Shown here in pieces: positions 16,267-24,889 of a DNA stretch of 37,943 nt (position 1 is its first letter; every line of letters begins with the position of its first letter). Origin of the DNA: UBA11373 sp046714175 (GTDB lineage: Bacteria > Actinomycetota > Acidimicrobiia > Spongiisociales > UBA11373); assembly GCA_046714175.1 (NCBI GenBank), contig JBKKBI010000053.1, positions 1-37,943 of the forward strand, in the 5' to 3' direction. The notes under the pieces are model-generated. The model did not search any database, was not told the origin of the DNA, and was given only the letters and a program-made list of their open reading frames with translations. The translations under genes and the position numbers were made by a program.

Positions 16267-17508
16267 CTAATCCCGTCGTATCACCTCGAGCCGGGTGATG
16301 CGACGGCCCCGAATGCCGACCACCCGCAGAATGTGCTTGCCGTGGGCGACTTCGTCGCCGAGTTGCGGCATGCGCCCGAGCAGACCGAGCACCATTCCCG
16401 CCGCGGTGGTCCACTCCGAGTCGTCGAGGTCGTCCTCCAACAGCTCGGCGAGGTCGGTTACCGGTAAGGCGGCATCGATCATCCAGTGTCCCGCTCCGAG
16501 CGGGACGACATCGGGATCGCCGGGTTCTTCGCTGATCGAGCCCAGCATCTCTTCGGCAATGTCCTCGATTGTGACCATCCCTGCTGTCCCGCCGTACTCG
16601 TCGACCACCACCGCGATGTGCGTGCCCGACGCCTGCATGTCGGTGAGTAGGTCGAGGATGCGCTTCGACTCGGGAACGACCAGTGGGGGGTCGGCGAGCA
16701 CTCCCACCGTGACGTGATCGCGGCGACCATCGGGGATTCGGAGAAGGTCACGGACTACGACTACGCCCGTGATGCTTTCCACGGATCCCGAGTACACCGG
16801 GAGTCGGCGATGCCCCGCTTCGAGCGCCACTTCGATGGCGAGTCGAACCGGGGTGTTCTCGTCGACGGCGATGATGTCGGGGCGGGGGACCATGATCCCA
16901 TCGACGTGGCGATCTCCAAAGCGAAAGGCGCGCTCGATCAGCTCGAGATCGGTCGAGGTGATCTGCCCTTCTACCGCGGCTCGGGATGCCAGCATCCGCA
17001 ACTCGTCCTCGGTGACGGTTGGGGAGGCGACGATTGTCTTGCCCGGCATCTGCAGGTCGGCCACCGCCACCAGAACCCTCACCAGGGGCCTGAGGATCAA
17101 TTCGATCCCGGCCAGCGGGAAAGCCAGGGAGAGTGCCACCCGATCGGGATGACGAACCGCGTAGGTCTTCGGGATCGCCTCGGCGTAAATGAAGAGGAAG
17201 AAGGTGAGCACCGCCGAGGCGATGGTCACTCCCAGGGGACCAAACCACCGGTCGGCGAGGATTCCCGCGATGGTGGCGGCGCCGATCTGAGCCAGTAACG
17301 CCGCCAGCAGGATCGCGTTGAGCACTTCGGAGAGGCGATGAGTGAGGGCGGAGAGCCGCAGCGCCCTCCGGCTTCCCTCGGACGCGAGCGCCTGCACCCG
17401 CACCGCCGGCACGCGCAGAAATGCAGTCTCGACGGCAGAGATGACCACCGAGAAGGCGAACATACCGATGAGCAGAAGGAGGAGAGGTAGGTCCCGGTCC
17501 ACTTCCAT
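16267..17508 (-). CDS. CNNM/CorC-HlyC family membrane protein with CBS pair
   Basis: The 413-residue protein follows the standard order. A DUF21/CNNM membrane domain covers about residues 1-150, with ETAFLRV and AEAIPKTYA. A CBS pair lies at about 190-320, beginning MVPRPDIIAVDE and including DEYGGTAGMVTIEDI. A CorC_HlyC C-terminal domain lies at about 330-413. Bacterial CNNM proteins such as CorC move or sense magnesium, and older annotation calls them hemolysins. The ATG at 17508 lacks a clear ribosome binding site. The gene converges with the phosphatase gene across 140 bases in which I see no feature, and is divergent from the LLM oxidoreductase 70 bases away. Confidence 0.9.
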   Translation of the reverse strand: MEVDRDLPLLLLLIGMFAFSVVISAVETAFLRVPAVRVQALASEGSRRALRLSALTHRLSEVLNAILLAALLAQIGAATIAGILADRWFGPLGVTIASAVLTFFLFIYAEAIPKTYAVRHPDRVALSLAFPLAGIELILRPLVRVLVAVADLQMPGKTIVASPTVTEDELRMLASRAAVEGQITSTDLELIERAFRFGDRHVDGIMVPRPDIIAVDENTPVRLAIEVALEAGHRRLPVYSGSVESITGVVVVRDLLRIPDGRRDHVTVGVLADPPLVVPESKRILDLLTDMQASGTHIAVVVDEYGGTAGMVTIEDIAEEMLGSISEEPGDPDVVPLGAGHWMIDAALPVTDLAELLEDDLDDSEWTTAAGMVLGLLGRMPQLGDEVAHGKHILRVVGIRGRRITRLEVIRRD

Positions 17509-17578
17509 TCGACCGGAGTCAAGCAGGGTTGGGGGGGGTCATGCACAGCGGGACCGGACGACGGTCTAGGGTCACCGC

Positions 17579-18541
17579 ATGAAGTTCGGAGCATTCATTC
17601 CTCAAGGTTGGCGTATGGATTTGGTCGGTGTGCCGGTTGCCGAGCAGTGGCCCACGATGCTGGCCGCAGCCCGGCGCATCGAAGCGCTTGGCTACGACAC
17701 CGCGTGGGTGTACGACCACTTCCACACCGTCCCCCATCCCTCCCAGGAGCCCACCTACGAGTGCTGGACGCTGATGGCAGCCCTGGCGGCGAGCACCACG
17801 CGGATTCGGCTGGGACAGATGTGCACCTGCAACTCCTATCGCAACCCCGCCTACCTGGCCAAGGTGGCAAGCAGTGTCGATGTGATCTCTGGGGGTCGCC
17901 TCGAGTTCGCCATCGGCGCCGGGTGGTACGAGCAGGAATACCTCGCCTACGGCTACGAGTTTCCCAGCGACGGCACCCGCATCGCCCAGCTCGACGAGGC
18001 GGTGCAGATCATCAAAAAGATGTGGACCGAGGATGAGGCGACGTTTTCCGGCAAACACTTCTCTGTGAAGGGCGCCATCAATCAGCCCAAGTCGCTGCAG
18101 AGTCCGCACCCACCTCTGTGGATCGCCGGGGGCGGCGAGAAGAAGACCCTGCGGATCGTGGCCCGTTATGCCGACTATGCAAATTTCGCCGGGACTCTTG
18201 AAACCTATCGGGACAAGAGCCGGATCCTCGATGAGCATTGCGCGGCTGAAGGGCGCGATCCGACCGCGATCGGCCGCACTCTCCACATGTTCGTCACGGT
18301 GGGGAGTGACCCGGCCGACCTGAAGCACAAGGTGGAGCGGGTGTCGGCCCAGATCGGGCGGTCGGTGGACAAGTTCCTCGGGAGCGCCCAAACCATCGCC
18401 GGGACCCCGCAACAAGTGATCGACATCCTGGGAGGGTTTCAGGATGCTGGATGCGTCCACCTCACCGGCTACTTCGCCGACATCGTGTGGGGAGATTCGC
18501 TGGAGTTGTTTGCGGCAGAGGTGGCGCCAGCGCTGCGGTAG
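17579..18541 (+). CDS. LLM-class (luciferase-like) oxidoreductase, probably F420-dependent
   Basis: The 320-residue TIM-barrel protein begins MKFGAFIPQGWRMD and carries AWVYDHFHT, the RLGQMCTCNSYRNPAYLAKVAS segment split by family loops, VDVISGGRLEFAIGAGWYEQEY and PPLWIAGGGEKKTL, all typical of F420-dependent LLM oxidoreductases of actinobacteria. The coenzyme (F420 versus FMN) is inferred from resemblance. The substrate is unknown. An AGGG eight bases before ATG 17579 may be the ribosome binding site. The gene is followed after 119 bases by an ABC exporter pair in the same direction. Confidence 0.88.
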   Translation: MKFGAFIPQGWRMDLVGVPVAEQWPTMLAAARRIEALGYDTAWVYDHFHTVPHPSQEPTYECWTLMAALAASTTRIRLGQMCTCNSYRNPAYLAKVASSVDVISGGRLEFAIGAGWYEQEYLAYGYEFPSDGTRIAQLDEAVQIIKKMWTEDEATFSGKHFSVKGAINQPKSLQSPHPPLWIAGGGEKKTLRIVARYADYANFAGTLETYRDKSRILDEHCAAEGRDPTAIGRTLHMFVTVGSDPADLKHKVERVSAQIGRSVDKFLGSAQTIAGTPQQVIDILGGFQDAGCVHLTGYFADIVWGDSLELFAAEVAPALR

Positions 18542-18660
18542 TTGCCAGTTACCCGCCGCGGGCTGGCTCCGATGGTCGTCGGCGGCGCCGCGCCCAGGCC
18601 GGAGGGGGCGCTTTCGGATTCGGGTAATTTGGCGCCGACCGCCATCGCAGGAGTCGCATC

Positions 18661-19386
18661 GTGATCGCCGCCGCCCGGGTCGAGAATGCCAGCAAGGTCT
18701 ACGGGGAGGGGGATACCCGGGTCACCGCACTCTCCGACTTGAGCCTCTCGTTCGAGAGGGGCAAGTTCAGCGCCATCATGGGTCCGTCGGGTTCGGGCAA
18801 GTCGACCTTGTTGCACTGCGTCGCCGGACTCGACACGCTGACCGGCGGCTCGGCGTTCATCGGGGATGTCCGTCTGCAGGACCTCAAGGAGAAGGACCTC
18901 ACTCTGCTGCGCCGCGAGCAGGTGGGCTTCATCTTCCAGTCGTTCAACCTGATACCGACGCTGGATGCCTCGGAGAACATCACCCTGCCGATCGACATCG
19001 CCGGCAGTGACCTCGACCGGGCCTGGTTCGACACCGTGGTGGCGACCGTCGGGTTGGGCGACCGGCTGCGGCATCGCCCCAGTGAGTTGTCCGGGGGCCA
19101 GCAGCAGCGCGTGGCGGCGGCGCGTGCCCTGGTGTCGCGGCCCACGATCATCTTCGCCGACGAGCCGTCGGGCAACCTTGACTCCAAGTCGAGTGCTGAG
19201 CTGCTCGGCTTCATGCGCCGCGCGGTGGATGAGTTCGGCCAGACCATCGTCATGGTCACCCACGACGCCAATGCCGCCTCCTACGCCGACCGCGTGGTGT
19301 TCCTCGCCGACGGCAAGCAGAGCGGCGAGCTGCAGAACCCCACCTCGGAGGCGATCCTCGAGTACCTGAAGTCCCTGGGGGACTGA
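18661..19386 (+). CDS. ABC exporter ATP-binding protein, MacB/LolD type
   Basis: The 241-residue ATPase has Walker A GPSGSGKST (Lys47), signature LSGGQQQRVAAARAL, Walker B IIFADEPSGNLD and switch HD in VTHDANAA. DEPSGNLDSKS is characteristic of the MacB/LolD/FtsE branch that works with FtsX-type permeases. The start is GTG 18661, which has CAGGAG seven bases upstream. The stop is one base before the GTG of the large permease, so both form one transport complex at the cytoplasmic membrane. Confidence 0.95.
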   Translation: MIAAARVENASKVYGEGDTRVTALSDLSLSFERGKFSAIMGPSGSGKSTLLHCVAGLDTLTGGSAFIGDVRLQDLKEKDLTLLRREQVGFIFQSFNLIPTLDASENITLPIDIAGSDLDRAWFDTVVATVGLGDRLRHRPSELSGGQQQRVAAARALVSRPTIIFADEPSGNLDSKSSAELLGFMRRAVDEFGQTIVMVTHDANAASYADRVVFLADGKQSGELQNPTSEAILEYLKSLGD

Positions 19387-19387
19387 C

Positions 19388-21955
19388 GTGTTTCGACTCG
19401 CCGTGAAGGGCGTCCTGGCCCACAAGCTGCGGCTGGCGATGACGGCTCTCGCCATCGTCCTCGGTGTCGCCTTCGTGTCGGGCACCTATGTGTTCTCCGA
19501 CAGCATCACCGCGTCCTTCCGGACCCTGTTCACCAACGTCAACTCGGGTGTCGACCTCTGGGTGCAGAGCGTGACCGAGTTCGGCATCGCCACGGACCGG
19601 ATCGATGATTCTCTGGTGGAGCAGGTGGCGGCAATCCCCGGGGTGGAGGTGGCGGCCCCCAGCATCGAGGGGATCGCCCAGATCGTGGCACCGGCGCCGT
19701 GCGAGGAAGGCCCCGACGCCGACCCAACCGCACCGTGCCCCATCGGGGGCAGCGGTCCGCCGACTCTGGGGTTCTCCTACTTTCCAAACGGGGAGGACCT
19801 CACACCTCTGGACGTGAGTGTCGGCGACTGGCCCCGGCTGGCCGACGATGTCGTGGTGGACTCGTTCGCCGCAGAAGCCAACGACCTGCGTGTTGGCCAG
19901 ATCATCGACGTGATAACTCCGGTCGGTGTCGAGGCCTTCCGCATCAGCGGGATCGCCACCTTTGGCGACGCCGACAACCTGATGGGAGCCACGCTGACCG
20001 TCTTCGACTTCGAGACCGCGCAGCGCATCTTCGAGGCCGAGGGTGAGGTCGACTCGATCGCGGTGGTGGTCGGGTCGGGTGTCGACCCTCTCATCGTGCA
20101 GGCCCAGGTGGCCGAGCTACTGCCCGCCAACGCCGAGGTCGTCACCGGGGAGGCCCAGACCGAGGCCAATCTTGAGGAGTTCGAGCAGGGTCTCGGCTTC
20201 ATCACCACTCTGCTGCTGGTCATCGCCGGGGTGGCGGTGTTTGTCGGGGCGTTCCTGATCCAGAACACCTTCCGCATCATCGTCTTTCAGCGCACCCGGG
20301 AACTGGCATTGCTGCGCGCTGTTGGTGCCACACCGCGGCAGGTGACCGCGATGGTGGTGATCGAGGCCCTCATCGTCGGGCTGGCCGCTTCCCTGGTCGG
20401 GATCGGGGTCGGGGTGCTGCTGGCGATGGGGATCCAGGCCGCCTTCTCCGCATTCGGATTCGGGATCCCCTCCAACGAGATGGTGGTGGCCACCCGCACC
20501 ATCATCGTCAGCCTGCTCGTGGGCATGCTGGTGACGCTGGTGGCATCGGTGATCCCGGCTCGCCGGGCTGCGGCGGTGTCGCCAATGGCGGCGCTGCGCC
20601 ACATCGAGGCACCGCAGCGTTCCATCGGCAGGCGCGTCGCCGCGGGGACCGCGGTACTCGCATTGGGACTCGGCCTCGTGGCCGTCGGCCTGCTGGCATC
20701 GCTCGACAACGCCATCGCCATCGTCGGGTTCGGGGCGCTGATCACCTTCGTGGGCGTGTCGCTTCTCGCCCCTCTGGTGGCTCGGGCCTTTGCCCGTATC
20801 GCCGGCGCGCCTCTGGTGCGCCTCGGTGTGGTGGGGAAGTTGGCTCGAGGCAACACCATGCGCCACCCCCGTCGCACCGCGTCCACTGCCTCGGCCCTGA
20901 TGATCGGTGTCGCCCTCGTGACTGTGATCGCGGTGTTTCAGGCCAGCGCCAAGGCTGGAGTGGCCGAGCTGTTTCGCGAGACCTTCAAGACCGACTTCCA
21001 GGTGCGGCTCGTCGGGTTCAACGATCCCCGCATCGCCGGTCTGCCCCCGGTGCTGGCAGAGCGGCTCGGTGAGCTTCCCGATGTGGCGGTGGTGGTGCGC
21101 GACCGGATCGGCGACTTTCGCTTCGCCGGCGAAGACGGCCAGAAGTTCCTCTACGCCGTGGACGGATCGTACGACCAAGTGGTCGCGGTCGACATGGCGG
21201 AAGGCTCGATGAGGGACCTCGGTCCGGGGACTGCGGTCATCTCCCTCGCAGAGTCGAAGAGTCAGGACATTGGACTCGGCGACACCGTCACCATCGAGTT
21301 CCCCTCGCTGGAGACGGTGGAGCTGACCGTGGTCGGGATCCACAACGACGACCCGGCCCTCGGGGTGCCCATCGTCGTCGACTTCACCACCTTCGAGGCG
21401 CACTCCTCATTCCGCCTCGACCAGATGATCTATGTCCGCATGGTCGAAGGGACCGACCTCGAGGCTGCCCGGATTGCCATCGAGGCGGTCACCGACGAGT
21501 TCCCCAATGCCAACCTCACCGACACTGAGGAGTTGATCGCAGATTTCGAGGCGCAGATCGACGGGATCCTCAACCTGCTGGTGGTGCTGCTCGCCTTTGC
21601 GGTGATCATCGCTCTGCTCGGCATCGTCAACACGCTCGCTCTTTCGGTGTCGGAGCGACGCCGTGAGATTGGATTGCTACGCGCCGTCGGGATGAGCCGG
21701 CGGCAGGTGCGCAGGATGATTCGGTGGGAGGCGGTGCTGATCGCCGTCTTTGGCGCCACCCTCGGACTCGTCGTGGGGATCGTGCTCGGATCGGCGGTGG
21801 TGGTTGCGGTGGGTCAGGGCCTGCGGCTCGCCTTCCCGGTCGCCCAGTTGATCACCTACCTGGTGGTCGCCGCCCTCGGTGGAGTGTTGGCCGCGGTGTT
21901 GCCGGCTCGACGCGGGGCGAAGCTCGACATCCTCGAGGCGATTGCGTACGAATAG
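19388..21955 (+). CDS. FtsX-type ABC permease with two FtsX domains
   Basis: The 855-residue protein has an N-terminal membrane helix (about 14-34), a large extracytoplasmic domain and an FtsX domain at about 270-395, with LALLRAVGATPRQVTAM. Further helices and a second extracytoplasmic domain lead to a second FtsX domain at about 725-850, with IGLLRAVGMSRRQVRRMI. This double-FtsX form is common in Gram-positive exporters of lipids, peptides or surface lipoproteins; the cargo is not known. GTG 19388 starts one base after the ATPase stop. The TAG stop at 21953-21955 is entered by the first unit of a heptamer array. Confidence 0.95.
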   Translation: MFRLAVKGVLAHKLRLAMTALAIVLGVAFVSGTYVFSDSITASFRTLFTNVNSGVDLWVQSVTEFGIATDRIDDSLVEQVAAIPGVEVAAPSIEGIAQIVAPAPCEEGPDADPTAPCPIGGSGPPTLGFSYFPNGEDLTPLDVSVGDWPRLADDVVVDSFAAEANDLRVGQIIDVITPVGVEAFRISGIATFGDADNLMGATLTVFDFETAQRIFEAEGEVDSIAVVVGSGVDPLIVQAQVAELLPANAEVVTGEAQTEANLEEFEQGLGFITTLLLVIAGVAVFVGAFLIQNTFRIIVFQRTRELALLRAVGATPRQVTAMVVIEALIVGLAASLVGIGVGVLLAMGIQAAFSAFGFGIPSNEMVVATRTIIVSLLVGMLVTLVASVIPARRAAAVSPMAALRHIEAPQRSIGRRVAAGTAVLALGLGLVAVGLLASLDNAIAIVGFGALITFVGVSLLAPLVARAFARIAGAPLVRLGVVGKLARGNTMRHPRRTASTASALMIGVALVTVIAVFQASAKAGVAELFRETFKTDFQVRLVGFNDPRIAGLPPVLAERLGELPDVAVVVRDRIGDFRFAGEDGQKFLYAVDGSYDQVVAVDMAEGSMRDLGPGTAVISLAESKSQDIGLGDTVTIEFPSLETVELTVVGIHNDDPALGVPIVVDFTTFEAHSSFRLDQMIYVRMVEGTDLEAARIAIEAVTDEFPNANLTDTEELIADFEAQIDGILNLLVVLLAFAVIIALLGIVNTLALSVSERRREIGLLRAVGMSRRQVRRMIRWEAVLIAVFGATLGLVVGIVLGSAVVVAVGQGLRLAFPVAQLITYLVVAALGGVLAAVLPARRGAKLDILEAIAYE

Positions 21956-22356
21956 TCGCCAGTCCCCAGTTCCCAATCCCCAGCCAATCGTCTGTGATCT
22001 CTGGTAGGGCTGACCTTCTGCCGGAGAGCCGTGAGCATGGCGCGGATGTCTCGAACCTCTGCCCTAAGTTCGGTCCCGACGCTCGGCGACCCGAAGCCGA
22101 GGTCGGCGGCAAGCTCGAGTTGGTACTCGAGCTCGTTCAGAGACCCCGCCGCAATTGACAGGAACCTCGCGTACTCAAGAGGGCTCGATCTACCGGCTCC
22201 CTCGGCAATGTTCATCGGCACGGATGTCGCTGCTCGGCGGGTCTGGCTGATCAGTCCGAAGCGCTCATCTCTAGGGACCGCCGAGGTGTGCCGATAGACC
22301 CGAAGCACGAGTTGGTGCGACCGTTTCCATGTGTCGAGCCTTCTGCAGTCACGCAT
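21856..22356 (-). CDS. Four-helix-bundle protein, S23 / 23S rRNA intervening-sequence family
   Basis: The N-terminal 118 or so residues match the family closely: WKRSHQLVLRVYRHT, DERFGLISQTRRAATSVPMNIAEG, a helix with SIAAGSLNELEYQLELAADLGF, and a last helix ending RAMLTALRQKV. The family forms small helical bundles whose function is unsettled. The usual length is about 115-125 residues, but this frame has no stop there. It runs on through the left heptamer array (AGDWELGTGD) and 100 bases into the FtsX permease on the other strand, giving 166 residues. The tail is therefore accidental or the gene is 3'-damaged. The start at 22356 gives the standard N-terminus MRDCRRLDTW; an ATG 12 codons earlier also exists. 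No ribosome binding site is clear. Confidence 0.8.
   Translation of the reverse strand: MRDCRRLDTWKRSHQLVLRVYRHTSAVPRDERFGLISQTRRAATSVPMNIAEGAGRSSPLEYARFLSIAAGSLNELEYQLELAADLGFGSPSVGTELRAEVRDIRAMLTALRQKVSPTRDHRRLAGDWELGTGDYSYAIASRMSSFAPRRAGNTAANTPPRAATTR
21954..21988. repeat. Left heptamer array flanking the S23 gene (AGTCCCC type)
   Basis: Units AGTCGCC, AGTCCCC, AGTTCCC, AATCCCC and the partial AGCCAAT start inside the TAG stop of the FtsX permease. On the other strand the unit is GGGGACT, a rotation of the GACTGGG unit found at 22400-22434. The two arrays therefore stand in inverted orientation around the S23 gene. Confidence 0.85.
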
Positions 22357-22399
22357 GGACGCGTTTGTGCCATGCCGATGTCTGTAAGTCAACAGTCTT

Positions 22400-22434
22400 G
22401 ACTGGTGACTGGGGACTGGAGACTGAGGACTCCT
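22400..22434. repeat. Right heptamer array flanking the S23 gene (GACTGGG type)
   Basis: Units GACTGGT, GACTGGG, GACTGGA, GACTGAG, GACTCCT run from 22400 to 22434. The last unit overlaps the stop codon (CTA on the plus strand, TAG on the minus strand) of the permease-amidohydrolase gene. The array is the inverted counterpart of 21954-21988. Confidence 0.85.
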
Positions 22435-24889
22435 AGATTTTCGGAACCCTGAACCCCGACTTCTCGATCACGTGATCGCGTGACTCCGCTGCCTTGCGGT
22501 GCACCGCCGGCCAATCGACATGGAGCAACTGGCCCGACTGCTTCATCACCCGGCCGCCGATGAGCACAGTGTCGACGTTGCCGGTGTCCATCCCGGCGAC
22601 CACGGCCATCGCGGGGTCATTGAGCGGGGTCACGTTCAACCGGTCGGTGCGCAACAGGATGACGTCGGCTTCCTTGCCCGGGGTCAGCGTCCCCACCTTG
22701 TCCTGCAGGCCGTTGGCTCGCGCCCCCTCTACGGTTGCCCAGCCGAGCACGTCACGGGCAGTGACCGGGGTCTTCCCCGCCGACGCGGCCATGGCTCGTT
22801 GCAGCCCCAGCACAGATCGCATTTGATTGAACATGTCGCCGGGGACGTTGGTCTCGACGTCGATGCTCAGGCTGGGGGCAAGGCCGCGGTCGAGGAACTT
22901 CTGAATGGGCGGCATGCCGTGTCCCATCATCATCTCGACGGGCGAGGCGAGTGACACCGTGCCTCCACTGTCGACGATCATCTGGATCTCGGTGTCGTTG
23001 AGCGTGGTGCAGTGGATGTAGGTGGTGTCGGGTCCGAGGAGACCGGCCTTGCCGAACTCCTGCAACTTGGAGTCCTGGCCATAGGTACCGACACCGACGT
23101 GGGTGGTGATGCGGGCCCCGGTCTCGCGCGCCAGCTTCCAGTGATCCCGGCTCACCTCGAAGTCGGTGAACTCCGGACCCGGCGCCGCCAACGCCAGGGT
23201 GAGCATCTGGTCGGGGGTCTGGAAGTGCTCGGTGGCGGCTCGGACGAACCATGAAGGCTGACGCTCCTCCCACTTGCCCCACCACGGGAACCCGTAGGCG
23301 AACACGGCGCGCATCCCCGAGTCCTTCAGCGCCTGGATGACGGCATCGGTGTGGGCCGGTGATCCCTGGATGTGCGACCAGTCGAGCAGCGTGGTGATGC
23401 CGGCGTCGATGGCACCGAGTGACGACACCAGGTTGCCCATGTAGGCGTCCTCGGGGCGGAACGCCGGAGCCAGCTTGTGGAGGACGAAGGAGATGTAACT
23501 GGTGCGCCCCTCGAGGGGTACGTCGGTGCCGATGTTGCGCAGCAACCCCTCCCAGATATGGCGATGGGAGTCCACGAACCCGGGCATCACGATCATGCCG
23601 GAGGCATCGATGACCGCAGCGTCGGTGGCGGCGAGATCGCGGCCCACGGCAACGATCTTGGATCCCTCGATCAACACGTCCCGCTGCGGGTGGTCGCCGT
23701 TGGGCGAGTCCATGGTGAGCACGGTCCCACCCCGGATCAGCTTGCGGTCGGTGGGGGTCACCGCAAAGTCGGTCCCCGCCGGATAGAACCGGGGGATCTC
23801 CGCGGCGGCGGCGACTCTGCTGCCCTGAAACAGGCGGCGGGCGCGGCGGAAGTTGCGCTTCACCAGCTCCTTCAGATCCCCCACTTGGAACAGCAACAGT
23901 CCGGCGAGAACCAGGACCCCGATGATCATCGCCCCGTCGTCGGGGGACAGGCCAAGGAAGGGGAGCGCGGTGATGATCAGGGCGAGCAGCACCGAGGCGA
24001 CTGCGGCGCCAAGGAAGGTGGCGCGACCACCGGCAAGCGAGGCTCCCCCCAAGACCGCAGCGGTGATGCTGTTGAGCGTGAACGGAGCGCCGATGCTGGC
24101 ATTCCCGATGGGAGAGCGCGCCATCACGAAGAAGGACGCCACCGCGGCGAAGGCCCCGGACAGCACCAGGGCGCGAACCCGGGTCCAGTTGGTGCGAATA
24201 CCGCCACGCTTGGCGGAACGTTCGTCGAAGCCGACTGCGCGCACTTCGAGTCCGGACCCGGAGGCGTGCAGCCACAGGTCGAGCAGTCCCGCGGCCACCA
24301 GCAGCAGGATGAACGCCACCGGGATGGGTCCCCAGCTGGTGCGGAGGAACGACACCAGGTCGCGGCTGATCACCCCCTGGGCGGTGGGCCGCAAGGTGAG
24401 CGAGATGCCGTCGAGGATGCTGAGAGTCGCCAGGGTGGCGATCAGGGCGGGGATCTTCACCCCCCTGATGAGCACCGCATTGACCAGGCCGAGCCCGACC
24501 CCGCAGAGGAGGATCACCACCAGGCCGGTGACGATGTCCGTGGTCGAGGCGTCGCCACCGATCAGGAAGGAGCCGACGACGACCCCGAGGCTGATCATGG
24601 CCCCCACCGAGAGGTCGAGGTAGCCGACGAGGAGGGCGTGGGTTTGGGCCATGGCGGCGAGTCCGAGAGGGATCGCCAGTACCAAGACGGTGGTGATGTT
24701 GGCGCGGTTGATGAAGCCGTCGAATTGGCTGTCGGTGTACAGCAGCAGGGCGAAGATGAGCAGCACCTGCAGGGCGACCGGCATCCACAGCCGGACCCGG
24801 ACGATCTTGCGCCATTTGTTCTTGTCGCGGGCGTTGCGCATGGCCTTGCGGGCCAGTTGACGGGCCCGATCGGCGCGGGTGGTGGTCAT
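22433..24889 (-). CDS. Fusion of ribose-type ABC permease and amidohydrolase
   Basis: The 818-residue protein combines two complete modules. Residues 1-350 are an RbsC-like (BPD_transp_2) permease with a basic N-terminus, about ten membrane helices, and motifs GYLDLSVGAMISLG and LGGASLAGGRATFLGA. Residues 384-818 are an amidohydrolase of the TrzA/AtzB-like cytosine/guanine-deaminase group. It has GTVLTMD near its start, HRH (His442, His444), THV (His597), IHC (His626) and SIDVE (Asp677), so all five metal-site residues are present. The permease C-terminus faces the cytosol in this family, which places the enzyme at the exit of the transport path. It is the last gene of the operon, and its ATG overlaps the ATPase stop by four bases (ATGA). 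The boundary shows no stop or frameshift. The substrate is unknown; a cyclic amide or N-heterocycle is the likely class. Confidence 0.9.
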   Translation of the reverse strand: MTTTRADRARQLARKAMRNARDKNKWRKIVRVRLWMPVALQVLLIFALLLYTDSQFDGFINRANITTVLVLAIPLGLAAMAQTHALLVGYLDLSVGAMISLGVVVGSFLIGGDASTTDIVTGLVVILLCGVGLGLVNAVLIRGVKIPALIATLATLSILDGISLTLRPTAQGVISRDLVSFLRTSWGPIPVAFILLLVAAGLLDLWLHASGSGLEVRAVGFDERSAKRGGIRTNWTRVRALVLSGAFAAVASFFVMARSPIGNASIGAPFTLNSITAAVLGGASLAGGRATFLGAAVASVLLALIITALPFLGLSPDDGAMIIGVLVLAGLLLFQVGDLKELVKRNFRRARRLFQGSRVAAAAEIPRFYPAGTDFAVTPTDRKLIRGGTVLTMDSPNGDHPQRDVLIEGSKIVAVGRDLAATDAAVIDASGMIVMPGFVDSHRHIWEGLLRNIGTDVPLEGRTSYISFVLHKLAPAFRPEDAYMGNLVSSLGAIDAGITTLLDWSHIQGSPAHTDAVIQALKDSGMRAVFAYGFPWWGKWEERQPSWFVRAATEHFQTPDQMLTLALAAPGPEFTDFEVSRDHWKLARETGARITTHVGVGTYGQDSKLQEFGKAGLLGPDTTYIHCTTLNDTEIQMIVDSGGTVSLASPVEMMMGHGMPPIQKFLDRGLAPSLSIDVETNVPGDMFNQMRSVLGLQRAMAASAGKTPVTARDVLGWATVEGARANGLQDKVGTLTPGKEADVILLRTDRLNVTPLNDPAMAVVAGMDTGNVDTVLIGGRVMKQSGQLLHVDWPAVHRKAAESRDHVIEKSGFRVPKI

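Larger units (their letters stand above)
21954..22434. mobile_element. Candidate element: S23/IVP gene bounded by inverted heptamer arrays
   Basis: A 481-bp unit fills the whole gap between two convergent genes. Its left edge lies in the TAG of the FtsX permease and its right edge in the TAG of the permease-amidohydrolase gene. The ends are heptamer arrays in opposite orientation, and the only gene inside is an S23-type four-helix-bundle gene. S23 genes are known as the cargo of intervening sequences in 23S rRNA, which are stem-loops with paired ends. A similar but non-ribosomal unit is inferred here. No transposase is present, so movement would depend on outside factors. Confidence 0.4.

Noticed and set aside
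22752..24815. 687-codon open frame on the minus strand overlapping the fusion gene
   Set aside because: Same strand but another frame; Arg/Pro/His-rich translation typical of a shifted frame in high-GC DNA, while the fusion frame carries all the motifs.
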